Shown in pieces: positions 15,698 through 25,335 of a stretch of 34,741 nt of DNA. Origin of the DNA: Clostridiaceae bacterium (GTDB taxonomy: Bacteria > Bacillota > Clostridia > DSM-8532); NCBI GenBank assembly GCA_012522505.1, contig JAAYKJ010000213.1:1-34741 (forward strand), read 5' to 3'. The translations under genes and the position numbers were made by a program. Within the stretch, counting starts at the first letter, position 1, and the number at the start of each line of letters is the position of its first letter. Under the pieces are notes generated by a model that did not search any database, was not told the DNA's origin, and was given only the letters and a program-made list of their open reading frames with translations.

Positions 15698-17311
15698 CTA
15701 TGGATTGTATATCTTTTGATAATATTCTTTGACCATCCTTGCCGCGGAAAACGTGTACTGCGACATTTCAATGCTTTTTGCCATCATCTTTTCCCATTTC
15801 TTTTTATCATCATAAAAAGTGGGGATTACCTCTTTCATCAGCACCTTATACAACGCCTCCGCATCCGTCGTGTCACAGTCCTCTCCCTCATATCCATCCC
15901 CAAACTGCCATCCGTTAACCCCATGGACGCACCCTTCAGGCCACCATCCGTCAAGGACACCCAGATTCAGAACACCGTTCATGGCGGCTTTCATCCCCGA
16001 TGTTCCACTTGCTTCCATTGGTCTTATCGGATTATTCAGCCACACATCACACCCTCTGGTCATCATCCGTCCGATTGCCATATCATAATCCTGGAGAAAC
16101 ACGACATTTTCAGGGTACTTTTTGGCCATTCGGAAAAGCTTCGCTACGATCTCCTTCCCTTCCAGATCATTCGGATGGGCTTTGCCGGAGAAAATAATTT
16201 GAAGTTTTCTCTGATGGAACAATTGCTTTACAATCTCTTCATCTGTAAAGATCAGGGCACTTCGCTTGTATGGCGCTGCTCTGCGTGCAAAGCCCAGCGT
16301 GAGGATATTTTCATCAAGATCTACTCCATTTCGCTTTTTCACCTCGTTCATCATGGCTCGTTTCAATACCTGATGGGCTTCCAGCAGGCCGGTCTTTTCC
16401 CGGTACGCCTGAATGATCTTTTCGTCCTGCCAAGTGCCGTTGTGTACCCCATTTGTCACCGAAATGATCCGCGCCGCACCGGAAACCCCTTTCCACATTC
16501 TGTTGGCAGTTTTTTTATGTAGCTTTGAAACCGCATTGGCAACCCTGGAAAGCCTTAAACCAGCTACAGTCATACTGAATGGGTCTCCTCCAAGCTGGAG
16601 CATTTGGCTGTGCGTCAGGCCGTTATACGCACCCATATATTGCAAAAGGCCGTGGTCATGGGCTTCATTACCGGCAACAACGGGTGTGTGTGTTGTAAAT
16701 ACTATCTGGTTTCTGGTCGTCTCCCAGGCCTTTTCGAAGGGTAATTCATCCTCGTCCATTTTCTGTCGGATAAGTTCCAGGCCCGCAGGAACCGGGTGAC
16801 TATCGTTGAAATGATATACATCCGGCTTTATTCCCAGCGCCTTTAAGGCTTTCAGACCGCCTACACCCAGCAGCATTTCCTGCGCCACCCGTTCCTCTGA
16901 GAACCAGCCATAAAGCTGTCCTGTCAATAAAGCGTCCTGGTTTTTCGGAATGTTTGTATCCAGCAGATACAACGGTACATTGCCAAATTTCTTGCAGCAC
17001 CATACCTTCGCCCCAACATGTCTGCCCCTGATTTTAACCTTTATTGTAACCCCTGTATACTCCAAAAAATCGTAGTGGTAGTCTGAAAATATGTCCAAAA
17101 GCTTCCCATCCGCATCCACCTTTTGCGATACATAGCCCTGTCGCCACAGAATGCCTACACCAACCATCGGATAATTTCCATCTTTAGCTGCTTTCAAAAT
17201 ATCTCCCGCCAGAATGCCCAATCCTCCGGAATAAATTCTGAAATCCTCATCCAGACCATATTCCATACAAAAATAGGCAACCAGCGGTAATCTATCTTTC
17301 TTCTTCATCAT
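15698..17311 (-). CDS. glgP: Alpha-glucan (maltodextrin/glycogen) phosphorylase, short GT35 type
   Basis: This 537-residue enzyme is a short phosphorylase of the kind found in Thermotoga and clostridia, not the 800-residue glycogen type. It cleaves alpha-1,4-glucans with phosphate to release glucose-1-phosphate in the cytoplasm. Visible features are EYGLDEDFRIYSGGLGILAGD (about 17-37; the full match is 21 residues, ending at D37), TTHTPV, FARRAAPYKR (341-350), SGKAHP, and the pyridoxal-phosphate loop EASGTSGMKAAMNG with Lys441. The usual His-x-Asn-Glu-Gly-His motif appears as HFNDSHP. ATG 17311 follows GGGGAGG at six bases and overlaps the 3' end of the upstream GH13 gene by 20 bases, so translation is coupled. 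It is the last gene of the maltodextrin operon and links oligosaccharide uptake to glycolysis. Confidence 0.92.
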   Translation of the reverse strand: MMKKKDRLPLVAYFCMEYGLDEDFRIYSGGLGILAGDILKAAKDGNYPMVGVGILWRQGYVSQKVDADGKLLDIFSDYHYDFLEYTGVTIKVKIRGRHVGAKVWCCKKFGNVPLYLLDTNIPKNQDALLTGQLYGWFSEERVAQEMLLGVGGLKALKALGIKPDVYHFNDSHPVPAGLELIRQKMDEDELPFEKAWETTRNQIVFTTHTPVVAGNEAHDHGLLQYMGAYNGLTHSQMLQLGGDPFSMTVAGLRLSRVANAVSKLHKKTANRMWKGVSGAARIISVTNGVHNGTWQDEKIIQAYREKTGLLEAHQVLKRAMMNEVKKRNGVDLDENILTLGFARRAAPYKRSALIFTDEEIVKQLFHQRKLQIIFSGKAHPNDLEGKEIVAKLFRMAKKYPENVVFLQDYDMAIGRMMTRGCDVWLNNPIRPMEASGTSGMKAAMNGVLNLGVLDGWWPEGCVHGVNGWQFGDGYEGEDCDTTDAEALYKVLMKEVIPTFYDDKKKWEKMMAKSIEMSQYTFSAARMVKEYYQKIYNP

Positions 17312-19439
17312 AAAATACCTCCCCGATGATGACTTCTCCCGGCTTCAGTTCCCTTCCCCAGGTAAAGAACCCGTAGCCCTCATCTCCTTCATTGATAACA
17401 GCATTTGTTTGCCTGCTGATGTTTTCTTGATCTATGGAAGCAATCCATTGGCTATCCCTGAAAACGAGATTTACCCTGAGTTTTTTGGCTTCCTGCTGAA
17501 AACAATCTATTGGCCTGAACCTGACACTTGCCCTAAAGTTACGGTTAGCCAGTAAAAAAACACCCCGTCCTGACATTTCATGAAAATAGTAGAGTAAGGT
17601 TAGTTCTTCATCTTGGCACAGGGTTTTCTCTATAAAATTTTCCCGAGCCGCCAGCAGGTCAAGGTATCGTTTGCGTATCCTCGCAGCACGGTTAAGTTGC
17701 TCACACATCCATACCCGGTCTTCATTTGTCCAGTGTAAGCGGTACGGATCAAAGAACGCCAGCTTTCCATACATTGGGTCATCCGGGTTTAAAACATACC
17801 TGCCCTTTTCGGAGTTATCCAGCCCAAGGTTCATCGGCTGTTTTTCCATCACTTCAAACCCATTGGTTAAAAACTGCACTGAATTGGGCAAAAAACAATT
17901 CAATAGAATCAGCTGTTCCAATTTTCTCTTATCACGATGCACCCATGCTGCCCTTGGCGTATCAGGTGTTTCGAGGGTAGCGACTACCGGCAGTTCCGAT
18001 TTCAGCAGGCATTGACCCAGCAATTTTTTGTTGAACCCGGGCTTCTCAAGCTCCTTGTATATCCCCCAAACCTCTCCTGTGATAAAATGAAAGCCTTCTT
18101 CTTTAGCTGCGACTGCTTTTTCGGGATCGAACTCCTCCGACCAGAACAAAAAATACTTATCCCCGTTCATCGCACGGGTTATAATCTCTCTGCTCAAATC
18201 CTGCGGGAGCGCATGCCCCATATCCAGCCTGGCGCCATCAACTCCGTATTTGTCCCTGTAGTACGGGATAACCCCTGATATGTAATCATACAGCCCGGTA
18301 TTGGGTTGGGTTCCGGGATAAAGCTTCAGTTTCACACCATCCTGCATGATATATGGCGCCTGATGGGCATCTACATATCTGGCAGCTTTCTCATTCACAT
18401 CGAAATAAAACCTGAAATAGGTAACATCCGTCCACTTCGGTTGATTATCATTCAAGACATCCGAAAAGCCAGGTACTGTGGTCATATTGAATTCTTGTTC
18501 GATCAGATCAAGAATGTTTTCACCGGTTTTCCGATGTCTTGCAACAAGGCTTTCCCACTTTTTTGCATTGGTCTTCTTTGGATTGTGCACAAACTTCCCC
18601 AGATAATCCTTCAGCCCCTCTGAATGATACAGTGCAGAAAAGGTTTGATCATTAACCTGCACGGGCTCTGTTGTAATCCCGATGGAAGGGGTGGTAATGG
18701 TCTTCGCATATTTCTTGTCGATCCAATAAAACCATTCGGGATGGGAAAGGATCAGATCGTTGTCTCTGGCTGCTGTTCTGAAAGCATAATCCATCATCAC
18801 CATCATTCCCAGCGCATGGCACGCTTCAACAAATGCCATGAACTGTATATCCAGCAGCTCTTCGGAATACTCACCCAGCAACGGCTCGTGCAGGCTCCTG
18901 TCGATTTTATAGATGTTTTTTATTGCATAAGGGCTGCCAATCGCTCCTTTTTTGTATCGATTACTGTGTTCGAAAAACGGAAGCAGTGAAACGATATCAA
19001 CTCCGATGCTTTTCAGCCAGGGGAGAAGGCATAGCGCCTTAATAAATGTACCTGAACAGATTCTATCTTTATCATAATGATCCCATGCGGTTACCATCCG
19101 AGGAAGCATACAGTAAATGGAGTGCCGGCACGGGCTTGGCAATTTTTGCGGCGAACATTGAAAGCACATATGCTGTGCAGTATTTGCACTGTTAACTGAC
19201 GTCAGGAAGGGTTTTCCTTCACGTTCTCGAACGTCTCTGTTTGCCGCCGCTTTTAGCAGGATCTGTTCTATGCATGCTGAAAAAAAAGCGTAGGGATCGA
19301 TCCTTTGCTCTCCCGGCCTGGCCGTTTCCGTACGATAGTCAGTGAACCCCCAGGTATTCCATCCTTCTGGTATAAAGTAACCCTGGGATAGACTGTTTCG
19401 ATTTTTCAATAACCTAAGTACAAGCTTTAATTTTTCCAT
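17292..19439 (-). CDS. GH13-family enzyme, maltosyltransferase-like
   Basis: This 715-residue cytoplasmic protein has a GH13 barrel. The catalytic residues are readable: nucleophile Asp406 in GARLDMGHALP, acid/base Glu435 or Glu436 in FWSEEF, and Asp493 in TLETPDTPR. The first 130 residues are unusual and include a Cys/Pro-rich stretch (MCFQCSPQKLPSPCRH). The segments SHPEWFYWIDKK and RLDMGHALP recall Thermotoga maltosyltransferase and, more distantly, GlgE, rather than a secreted amylase; there is no signal peptide. It may transfer maltosyl or glucanosyl units among maltodextrins to make good phosphorylase substrates. Its ATG overlaps the upstream stop codon by one base, and its 3' end overlaps glgP, so the three are translated together. 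The exact activity is not settled. Confidence 0.75.
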   Translation of the reverse strand: MEKLKLVLRLLKNRNSLSQGYFIPEGWNTWGFTDYRTETARPGEQRIDPYAFFSACIEQILLKAAANRDVREREGKPFLTSVNSANTAQHMCFQCSPQKLPSPCRHSIYCMLPRMVTAWDHYDKDRICSGTFIKALCLLPWLKSIGVDIVSLLPFFEHSNRYKKGAIGSPYAIKNIYKIDRSLHEPLLGEYSEELLDIQFMAFVEACHALGMMVMMDYAFRTAARDNDLILSHPEWFYWIDKKYAKTITTPSIGITTEPVQVNDQTFSALYHSEGLKDYLGKFVHNPKKTNAKKWESLVARHRKTGENILDLIEQEFNMTTVPGFSDVLNDNQPKWTDVTYFRFYFDVNEKAARYVDAHQAPYIMQDGVKLKLYPGTQPNTGLYDYISGVIPYYRDKYGVDGARLDMGHALPQDLSREIITRAMNGDKYFLFWSEEFDPEKAVAAKEEGFHFITGEVWGIYKELEKPGFNKKLLGQCLLKSELPVVATLETPDTPRAAWVHRDKRKLEQLILLNCFLPNSVQFLTNGFEVMEKQPMNLGLDNSEKGRYVLNPDDPMYGKLAFFDPYRLHWTNEDRVWMCEQLNRAARIRKRYLDLLAARENFIEKTLCQDEELTLLYYFHEMSGRGVFLLANRNFRASVRFRPIDCFQQEAKKLRVNLVFRDSQWIASIDQENISRQTNAVINEGDEGYGFFTWGRELKPGEVIIGEVFYDEEER

Positions 19440-21379
19440 TAATCCACCATTTCTTTTTCAACACTATCTGAAAGCGAATCAATTCGCTTAAGAATCATTC
19501 CGCTTAATGGCTCAAGCGTCACTGTAACTGCATTACCTTCAAGCATGTATGTTTTTCCACTTATAAGCTCTGCCATATAGCCATGCTTGTCTGGAAGCTC
19601 TGGCCTGGATTCACCTTTTTTACAGTACCGGACATCCAGCGTGTACTGAACCACCGACTCGCTGTTATTGATGATTACAAACAACCTTTTGCCGTTAGCT
19701 TCTCTGAAATAGACAATCGTGTTACAGACCAGTTCCCTGTCTATTGTGATATAATCTCCGGTCATCAGATCCATATGTTCTTTCCGGATCGTGATAAGCT
19801 TTTGATAAAACTCAAAAAGCTGATTTGAGGTTTCGGATTCGCCCCATTGCATGGGTTTTCTGTAATCCTTCTCGCAAAGCCCGTCAAGGCCTTTCTCATC
19901 CCCGTAATACACGGTGGGAATTCCAACGTGGGTCATCATGAAAAGTACCGCGAGTTTTAGTTTTCTGATGTCTCCTCCCGCCTTTGACAGGAACCTGGGA
20001 ACATCATGGCTGTCAATAAGATTCATCTGAACCTGCTGAATGTCTTTTTTATACCGCATTCTCAGATAGCTCATTCTGTCATCAAACTGCTTCACGTTGA
20101 TAATCCCCTTGGCAAAGAAATCGGCGCAGGTATCCATAAAACCATAATTCATTACCGAGTCAAACTGGTCACCCATCAGCCATTCCCTGGCGTCAAACCA
20201 GATTTCCCCGATCAGGAACGCATCTGGCTTCACATCTCTGACAGCTTTTCGGAATGCCCGCCAGAAATCATGGTTCACTTCATTGGCTACATCCAGCCGC
20301 CAGCCATCGATATCCGCTTCTTTTATCCAATAAGTTCCCACATCGATAAAATACGCCATAACCTCTGGATTACCGGTATTCAGCTTTGGCATGCTGCTGA
20401 CATAGGCGAAGCATTCATAATTCTGCTTGTCACAGCACACCGGGTAATCCTTGATAAAAAACCAGTCTTTATACCTGGATTGTTCTCCCTTCTCTAAAAC
20501 ATCCCGGAAGGCAAAGAAATCTGCTCCACAATGATTGAACACACCGTCGAGGATGACCCGTATATCCAAACCGTGGCATTTTTTTACCAGCTACTTCAGT
20601 GTTTTCAGGTCCCCAAAGCAGGGATCCACACTGAAGTAATCGATCGTATCATATTTATGGTACTCTCCCGCAGTAAAAATTGGTGTAAGGTACAGACAGT
20701 TGATCCCCAAACGCTTCAGATAGGGCAGGTTTTCGATGATCCCCCTGAGGGTTCCCCCCTGGTCGCTTTTGCAAAAGATGTGATTGCTGTTGGCTGCAGC
20801 ACCCGTACCGAGCGCACTCCCGGGCGGATTCGGCGGCATCTGAATCGCTGTGAAGGGGATAATGTGTTCCGCTGTACATATGCCGCTATCGGTCACCCAT
20901 TTCATTGGGATCGTTTTCCCTTCTGCGGCAATATAGTTGCGTCCTGTGGCAAAACTGTCTGGGAAAACCTGATAAATGACGGCTGATTTAGCCCACTCAG
21001 GCACATCAACGATATCTTCCTGCCGGATATAGGAAAGTTGATAGTATTGATTTCTGTTGTGCCCCAGTTTCTGGTGAAATGCATTGCCATAGTAATAAAC
21101 AGACATTTTACCGTCTGATAGGATAAAATAATAGCAAACCCTTGTCAGATCAGTTTTAATGATCGCTTCAAAATAGTCAAAGCAGCTGTCCGAAGCCACC
21201 ACGGACATTTCCACTGCATCGACACGTACAACCTCTCTTGGGTATACTCTGTCACCATAACATACCACACATCGGGTCAGGTCTCCTCTTTTCGCCCGCA
21301 ACCGGATGACAATGGTGTGGATGTCGATGGCGTGACAGTATTCCGAGCCCGTTGAGTGAAAAACAGCTTCAAAGACCAT
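19439..21379 (-). pseudogene. Neopullulanase/maltogenic-amylase gene (GH13_20-like) interrupted by in-frame TAG
   Basis: The reading frame is continuous for 646 codons apart from one TAG at 20593-20591 (codon 263). The first part encodes an N-terminal beta domain like CBM34 and the start of the barrel (PEWAKSAVIYQVFPDSFA, GINCLYLTPIF, HKYDTIDYFSVDP). The second continues in the same frame with DGVFNHCG, GWRLDVANE (nucleophile Asp), LIGEIWFD (acid/base Glu) and LIDSHDVPRF. Relatives usually have a Glu at or near the stop position, so a single G-to-T change could explain it. TAG is an ordinary stop elsewhere in the window, arguing against recoding. Start ATG 21379 has GGAGG seven bases upstream. 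Without readthrough only 262 residues lacking the catalytic site would be made. An intact enzyme would hydrolyse imported maltodextrins or pullulan fragments. A sequencing error remains possible. Confidence 0.85.
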
Positions 21380-21429
21380 GATTAATCCTCCATTCAAAGA
21401 GCGTTTGCGCGAATTGTGCGCCAAAACGC

Positions 21430-21446
21430 AGGCGCTGAAAGCGCCT
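21430..21446 (-). other. Hairpin between malG-like and amylase genes
   Basis: AGGCGCT-TTC-AGCGCCT is a perfect 7-base-pair hairpin in the 119-base gap after the malG-like gene, followed by GCGTTTTGG. The T tract is poor, so partial termination or mRNA protection is more likely than full termination. Confidence 0.6.
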
Positions 21447-21498
21447 TATCTTACGGGTCGAGCCGTGTGGGACGAGCATATTGTCAATATTTTTTCGG

Positions 21499-22338
21499 CT
21501 ACATTTTAGATGCGCCTTCTGCAAGCCCCTGGATCATGAAACGCTGTAAAAAGATAAACAGGATTGTAATGGGCACCGCCACCATGACAGCGCCGGCTGC
21601 AAACATTGTAAACTCGGTATTCATCCTTCCAGAAACCATTTCATACAACCCGATCGCCAACGTTTTTTTATCTGCTGAGCGCAGAACAAGCCTGGCCAGA
21701 ATATAATCCATCCATGGCGCAATAAAGTTGGACAGCGCTACAAAGGTAAGAATCGGGAAGGACATAGGCATCATCACTTTTGTAAAAATCGTTGCGTTGG
21801 AAGCGCCGTCTATTTTCGCAGCCTCTGGTAAAGATCTTGGAATTCCGTCAAAATAGCCCTTTACAAGCCAGGAACCGCCCGGAATTGCACCTCCGGCATA
21901 TACAAGAATCAAACCCAGATGGGTATCCAGTAGCCCCATCTGCAGCAGTAAAAGATAGATCGCGATCATCGTCATAAAACCTGGAAACGCCTGAAGGATC
22001 AACATGGCCATCAGAGACATTCTGCGCCCCCTGAATCGAAACTGAGACAGCGCATATGCGGTAAAAATGACCAGTACTAAGGCCAGGATCATCGTAAAAA
22101 AAGCAATTTTTAACGTATTTATGTACCACAGCCCAAAATCTTTCTCAAGAAACAACTCTCTGTAATGAACCAGCGTGAACCTTTCGGGTATCAGGGTTGT
22201 GGAGTACAATGCCGTGCCTGGGTTAAATGAGGACATCATGATCCACAAGATTGGATAAATGGATGTCACCGCTGTGCATACCAGAAGGACATAGATAAAA
22301 AAACGAACGATGATTCTCCTTACTTTCGAAAAACTCAT
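21499..22338 (-). CDS. malG: Maltodextrin ABC transporter permease, MalG type
   Basis: This 279-residue membrane protein has six hydrophobic segments. The ATPase-contact loop reads EAAKIDGASNATIFTKVMMP (about 187-206), a good EAA motif. The C-terminus ends QGLAEGASKM, typical of MalG and GanQ. It pairs with the MalF-like permease, whose 3' end overlaps its start by four bases. No MalK-type ATPase gene is in the operon, so it likely shares a multi-sugar ATPase encoded elsewhere, as in many Bacillota. Substrate assignment to maltodextrins rests on the neighbouring GH13 and phosphorylase genes. Confidence 0.92.
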   Translation of the reverse strand: MSFSKVRRIIVRFFIYVLLVCTAVTSIYPILWIMMSSFNPGTALYSTTLIPERFTLVHYRELFLEKDFGLWYINTLKIAFFTMILALVLVIFTAYALSQFRFRGRRMSLMAMLILQAFPGFMTMIAIYLLLLQMGLLDTHLGLILVYAGGAIPGGSWLVKGYFDGIPRSLPEAAKIDGASNATIFTKVMMPMSFPILTFVALSNFIAPWMDYILARLVLRSADKKTLAIGLYEMVSGRMNTEFTMFAAGAVMVAVPITILFIFLQRFMIQGLAEGASKM

Positions 22339-23636
22339 TGCACCATATCCTCCTCTTTGAATGATCGTGTACGCATGTAATTAAATGCGGATATGATTGT
22401 GATGAAGACAAATATGATGATGGACACAACCGCTGCCATATGGTATTGATTTTGCTCAAGGGTGAGCTTGTATAACCATGAAAGCAGAATGTCGGTATGT
22501 CCTGCATAAAAATACTGATTGTTGGCTGGGTTGCCGTTGGTCAGCAGGTAAATCAGTGTGAAGTTGTTGAAATTATAGGCAAAACCATTGATAACCAATG
22601 GAGCAGTTGCGAAAAGAACCATGGGGAGCGTGATCTGAAAGAACTGTTGGCGTGCGTTCGCACCCTCAATGGAGGCCGCTTCATATAGATCTCTCGGGAT
22701 ACCAGTCAATACGCCTGACATCATTGCCATATAATATGGAAACCCCAGCCACAAATTGACCAGTATGCAGGTGGTCTGTGCCCAGAAAGGTTCAGCCAGC
22801 CAGGGAACTGCACCAATGCCGATACTGGTCAGATATTTGTTTATCGGGCCGAACTGGCCATTAAACATATTGCGCATGATCAATATGGATATAAAGCCAG
22901 GAACCGCCCAAGGCAGAATGAAGATAGACCGCCAGAACTTCTTTAATACAATTTTATTTGCGTTGATGATTACTGCAAACACAAGTCCCACAAAGAATGT
23001 GGTAAAGGTAGAAAGAAACGCCCATATCAGTGTCCATCGCGCAATTCCGGCAAAGGTTTTCCCCAGGGACGGAATTTGAAACAGGTTGATAAAATTCTGA
23101 AAGCCCACCCAATCCACCAATGACCTGGGTGGCAGATGATTCGGGCTGGAGTAATTTGTAAATGCAATCATGACCCCGAAGGCCAATGGCACTACGGTTA
23201 AAAAGAGTGTAAAAACCCCTGCAGGAGTTAGCAAAAGATATACAAACCCTTTCTCCGACAAATTCCTGAGCGAATCCTTATATGAATTTACTTTTTTCTT
23301 TTCATCCCTGTTCTTTCCAACCTTGAATGCGTCCCGAACATTGATGATATACAGCACAACAAACAGAAACAATACGATGATGGCAATAATGCCGTAAACC
23401 ATCATAAATATAGAGTGATCACCCTGTATAATCTTACCGTTAACCATCCTCTGCGGCGTATCTCCCAATGTAACAAGACCTTTTATGCAGCTAAGTGTAT
23501 ACGGTAAAAGCATGATGATATACAATGCCTCCGCAACCGCCAGTATGCACCCTTTTATTATCTGCCTATTGTATAGCTGCCCCAGACCCATAAACAGAAT
23601 GGAAAGCGCTCCAGCCCTTTTGGAATGCCTGCCCAT
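22335..23636 (-). CDS. malF: Maltodextrin ABC transporter permease, MalF type
   Basis: This 433-residue membrane protein is longer than most sugar permeases. The N-terminal 130 residues carry two extra hydrophobic segments, with GLGQLYNRQIIKG before the first, and a charged linker. The conserved permease core follows, with FILPWAVPGFISILIMRNMF near 241 and the EAA loop LYEAASIEGANARQQFFQITLP (about 319-340, shown by its ends LYEAAS and ITLP). The size and layout match MdxF/MalF. GGGGG lies nine bases before ATG 23636. A 289-base gap containing a structured RNA separates it from the binding-protein gene. Confidence 0.92.
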   Translation of the reverse strand: MGRHSKRAGALSILFMGLGQLYNRQIIKGCILAVAEALYIIMLLPYTLSCIKGLVTLGDTPQRMVNGKIIQGDHSIFMMVYGIIAIIVLFLFVVLYIINVRDAFKVGKNRDEKKKVNSYKDSLRNLSEKGFVYLLLTPAGVFTLFLTVVPLAFGVMIAFTNYSSPNHLPPRSLVDWVGFQNFINLFQIPSLGKTFAGIARWTLIWAFLSTFTTFFVGLVFAVIINANKIVLKKFWRSIFILPWAVPGFISILIMRNMFNGQFGPINKYLTSIGIGAVPWLAEPFWAQTTCILVNLWLGFPYYMAMMSGVLTGIPRDLYEAASIEGANARQQFFQITLPMVLFATAPLVINGFAYNFNNFTLIYLLTNGNPANNQYFYAGHTDILLSWLYKLTLEQNQYHMAAVVSIIIFVFITIISAFNYMRTRSFKEEDMVQ

Positions 23637-23825
23637 ACCAGTTCGCCCCCTTCATCAAATTTCAAAGAAGCATGCCTTATCAATTATCAGCAACCCGTGC
23701 TCCTGCCTTTCGTCAGCAGGGTCTCTCTTTTCAGTCATATGAATTACAATCAATTCAATTGATGTTTTCAGAACTGTCATGCTTGCTGTAAAGCTAAATT
23801 GGACAAGGCCAGCCTTAATCATATT

Positions 23826-23899
23826 GGGTAACCAATCCCGGACAGACATCCTGTAACAGACTGTCCAGGATTGTTATGACGTATAACCTTTGGTTACCC
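23826..23899 (-). ncRNA. Predicted three-way-junction RNA in the malE-malF gap
   Basis: Three helices fold together on the minus strand, beginning 27 bases after the malE-like stop. P1 pairs GGGTAACC (23899-23892) with GGTTACCC (23833-23826). P2 is GTTAT-ACGTC-ATAAC (23887-23873). P3 pairs CAATCCTGGACAG with CTGTCCGGGATTG (23873-23861 and 23845-23833), 13 base pairs with one G-T. A few bases could join either P1 or P3. No T tract follows. The likely role is mRNA 3'-end protection or attenuation, keeping binding protein above permease. The remaining 190 bases to malF hold no convincing gene. Confidence 0.7.
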
Positions 23900-23925
23900 T
23901 TTCTTTTCAGTCAAAAAGGAGAACC

Positions 23926-25242
23926 TCACTCACTCTGGGTGGCCAACACATCCTGAATGGCCCTCACGGCATTGTCAAGCAACGTTTTGGGGTCTCCACC
24001 CTTGTTCCAATTTTCCTCCAGTGCAGTAGCCATGGGAGTCCAGACAGAGCTCATTTCAGGAATATTGGGCATTGCCTGGGCATACTGTGCCTGTTCGAGA
24101 ATGGCAGCATTCAGCGGATCATTGCGGATAGCGGGATCCTCAAGCAAATCGTTGCGCGGCGGAATCTGGCTGGTCTTCAAGAACCTGTCGGCCAGCAATT
24201 CTTTCGATGTCAGGTATTGGGCCAAAAGCTTTGCTGCATTGGGATAGTCGGTATAAGAGTTAACATAGAATGCGCGAATCCCTGAAAAGGATTCCGGGTT
24301 TTTTCCATTTGGAAGCTTTGGCAGCGGAGCAATTCCGAAATTCACACCAGCCTCCTTATATCCCTGTATTGCCCAGGGCCCGTTGATATCCATAGCCAGC
24401 TTTCCTTCGTTAAAAAGCGCGGTTTTGATATCATAATTTATATCTGCTGTGTTTAGCGGAAGGATTTCCTTAAGCCCTTGATGGAAGAGCAAGCCATCTA
24501 CCGAACCCTCATTGGCCAGGCCAATATCGTTTTTATCGGTGCCTTCACTGCCGAATACATACCCTCCATACCCACTCATGAAGGAATATACGTAATAGAA
24601 ATTTGAGGCTTCCATCATGAAGCCATATAGATTGTTGTCAATGTCGTTAAAGTTCTTGCTGAATTCAATCAGCTCGTCAAAGGTTTCGGGTGGTTCTAGC
24701 ACCAATTCCTTGTTGTAGAAAAGAGCATAGGTTTCAATCGCTACCGGAAAGCCATACCACACATTATCATAGGATGTTCCTTGAACTGCTGCGTCCAGAT
24801 ACTCACTTGAGTCTCCCACATCGTTTGGGTATACCAGCCCTGCGCTAACCAAACCACCAAGATGATCATGGGGCGCGGAGAAAACATCGGCACCAAGCTT
24901 CGCCGGGCCGTCTGTCTTCAGTTTTGACGGCGCATCGGTATGCTCTACAGGCTCAAAGATGACCTCGATGCCATATTCTGCAGCGAATTGTTGAGTAACC
25001 ACCTTCAGCCAGTCACCTTCCGGCCCGTCCGAATCCCATATCTTCAGTTTTGCGCCTGGTTCAGGCTTTAGCTCACTGTCACCAATTTGCGCTGTTCCGC
25101 CATCTGTATCGGAACCCCCTTTAGTTGGTTCATCCGAACTTACACTTCCTGGTAAGCCTGTGCAACCAGCGAACATCATAAGCATCACAAGCATTGCCAG
25201 AATAAACACCCACGTTCTTTTTCCTGCCTTACCTTCAAACAT
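23926..25242 (-). CDS. malE: Maltodextrin-binding lipoprotein, MalE/MdxE type
   Basis: This 438-residue extracellular solute-binding protein (family 1) has the lipobox FAGC with Cys27, followed by a Ser/Gly/Asp-rich linker to about residue 60. The mature domain starts GAKLKIWDSDGPEGDW and contains GADVFSAPHDHLGGL, NKELVLEPPETFDELI and KLAMDINGPWAI, typical of maltose- and maltodextrin-binding proteins. AAGGAGG lies eight bases before ATG 25242. It is the first gene of the transport operon and follows the lacI-type gene. Operon content favours maltodextrins; other glucans cannot be excluded. Confidence 0.93.
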   Translation of the reverse strand: MFEGKAGKRTWVFILAMLVMLMMFAGCTGLPGSVSSDEPTKGGSDTDGGTAQIGDSELKPEPGAKLKIWDSDGPEGDWLKVVTQQFAAEYGIEVIFEPVEHTDAPSKLKTDGPAKLGADVFSAPHDHLGGLVSAGLVYPNDVGDSSEYLDAAVQGTSYDNVWYGFPVAIETYALFYNKELVLEPPETFDELIEFSKNFNDIDNNLYGFMMEASNFYYVYSFMSGYGGYVFGSEGTDKNDIGLANEGSVDGLLFHQGLKEILPLNTADINYDIKTALFNEGKLAMDINGPWAIQGYKEAGVNFGIAPLPKLPNGKNPESFSGIRAFYVNSYTDYPNAAKLLAQYLTSKELLADRFLKTSQIPPRNDLLEDPAIRNDPLNAAILEQAQYAQAMPNIPEMSSVWTPMATALEENWNKGGDPKTLLDNAVRAIQDVLATQSE

Positions 25243-25273
25243 ACTAAGACCTCCTTAAAACATCATGTTATTG

Positions 25274-25300
25274 CGAAGACTCCTGGTCTTCGTATACGAA
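25274..25300 (-). promoter_or_regulatory. Overlapping leader hairpin and palindrome before malE
   Basis: CGAAGAC-CAGGA-GTCTTCG is a 7-base-pair hairpin (25292-25274). It shares four bases with the perfect 12-base palindrome TTCGTATACGAA (25289-25300). The two pairings exclude each other in RNA; as DNA, the palindrome could be an operator. The element lies 32-58 bases before the malE start. Confidence 0.5.
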
Positions 25301-25335
25301 CAGAAAGAAAAGTTGCCCAAGATGATGTGTCGGTT

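Noticed and set aside
19439-20569. Second half of the amylase as an independent gene starting at TTG
   Set aside because: It continues the upstream frame after one stop codon, has no ribosome site, and would lack the start of the barrel.
20591-20593. TAG read as pyrrolysine or another recoded residue
   Set aside because: TAG is a normal stop for other genes here and no pyrrolysine genes are visible; a mutation or sequencing error is simpler.
23655-23849. 64-codon minus-strand frame in the malE-malF gap
   Set aside because: Its start is buried in the predicted RNA structure and there is no ribosome site.
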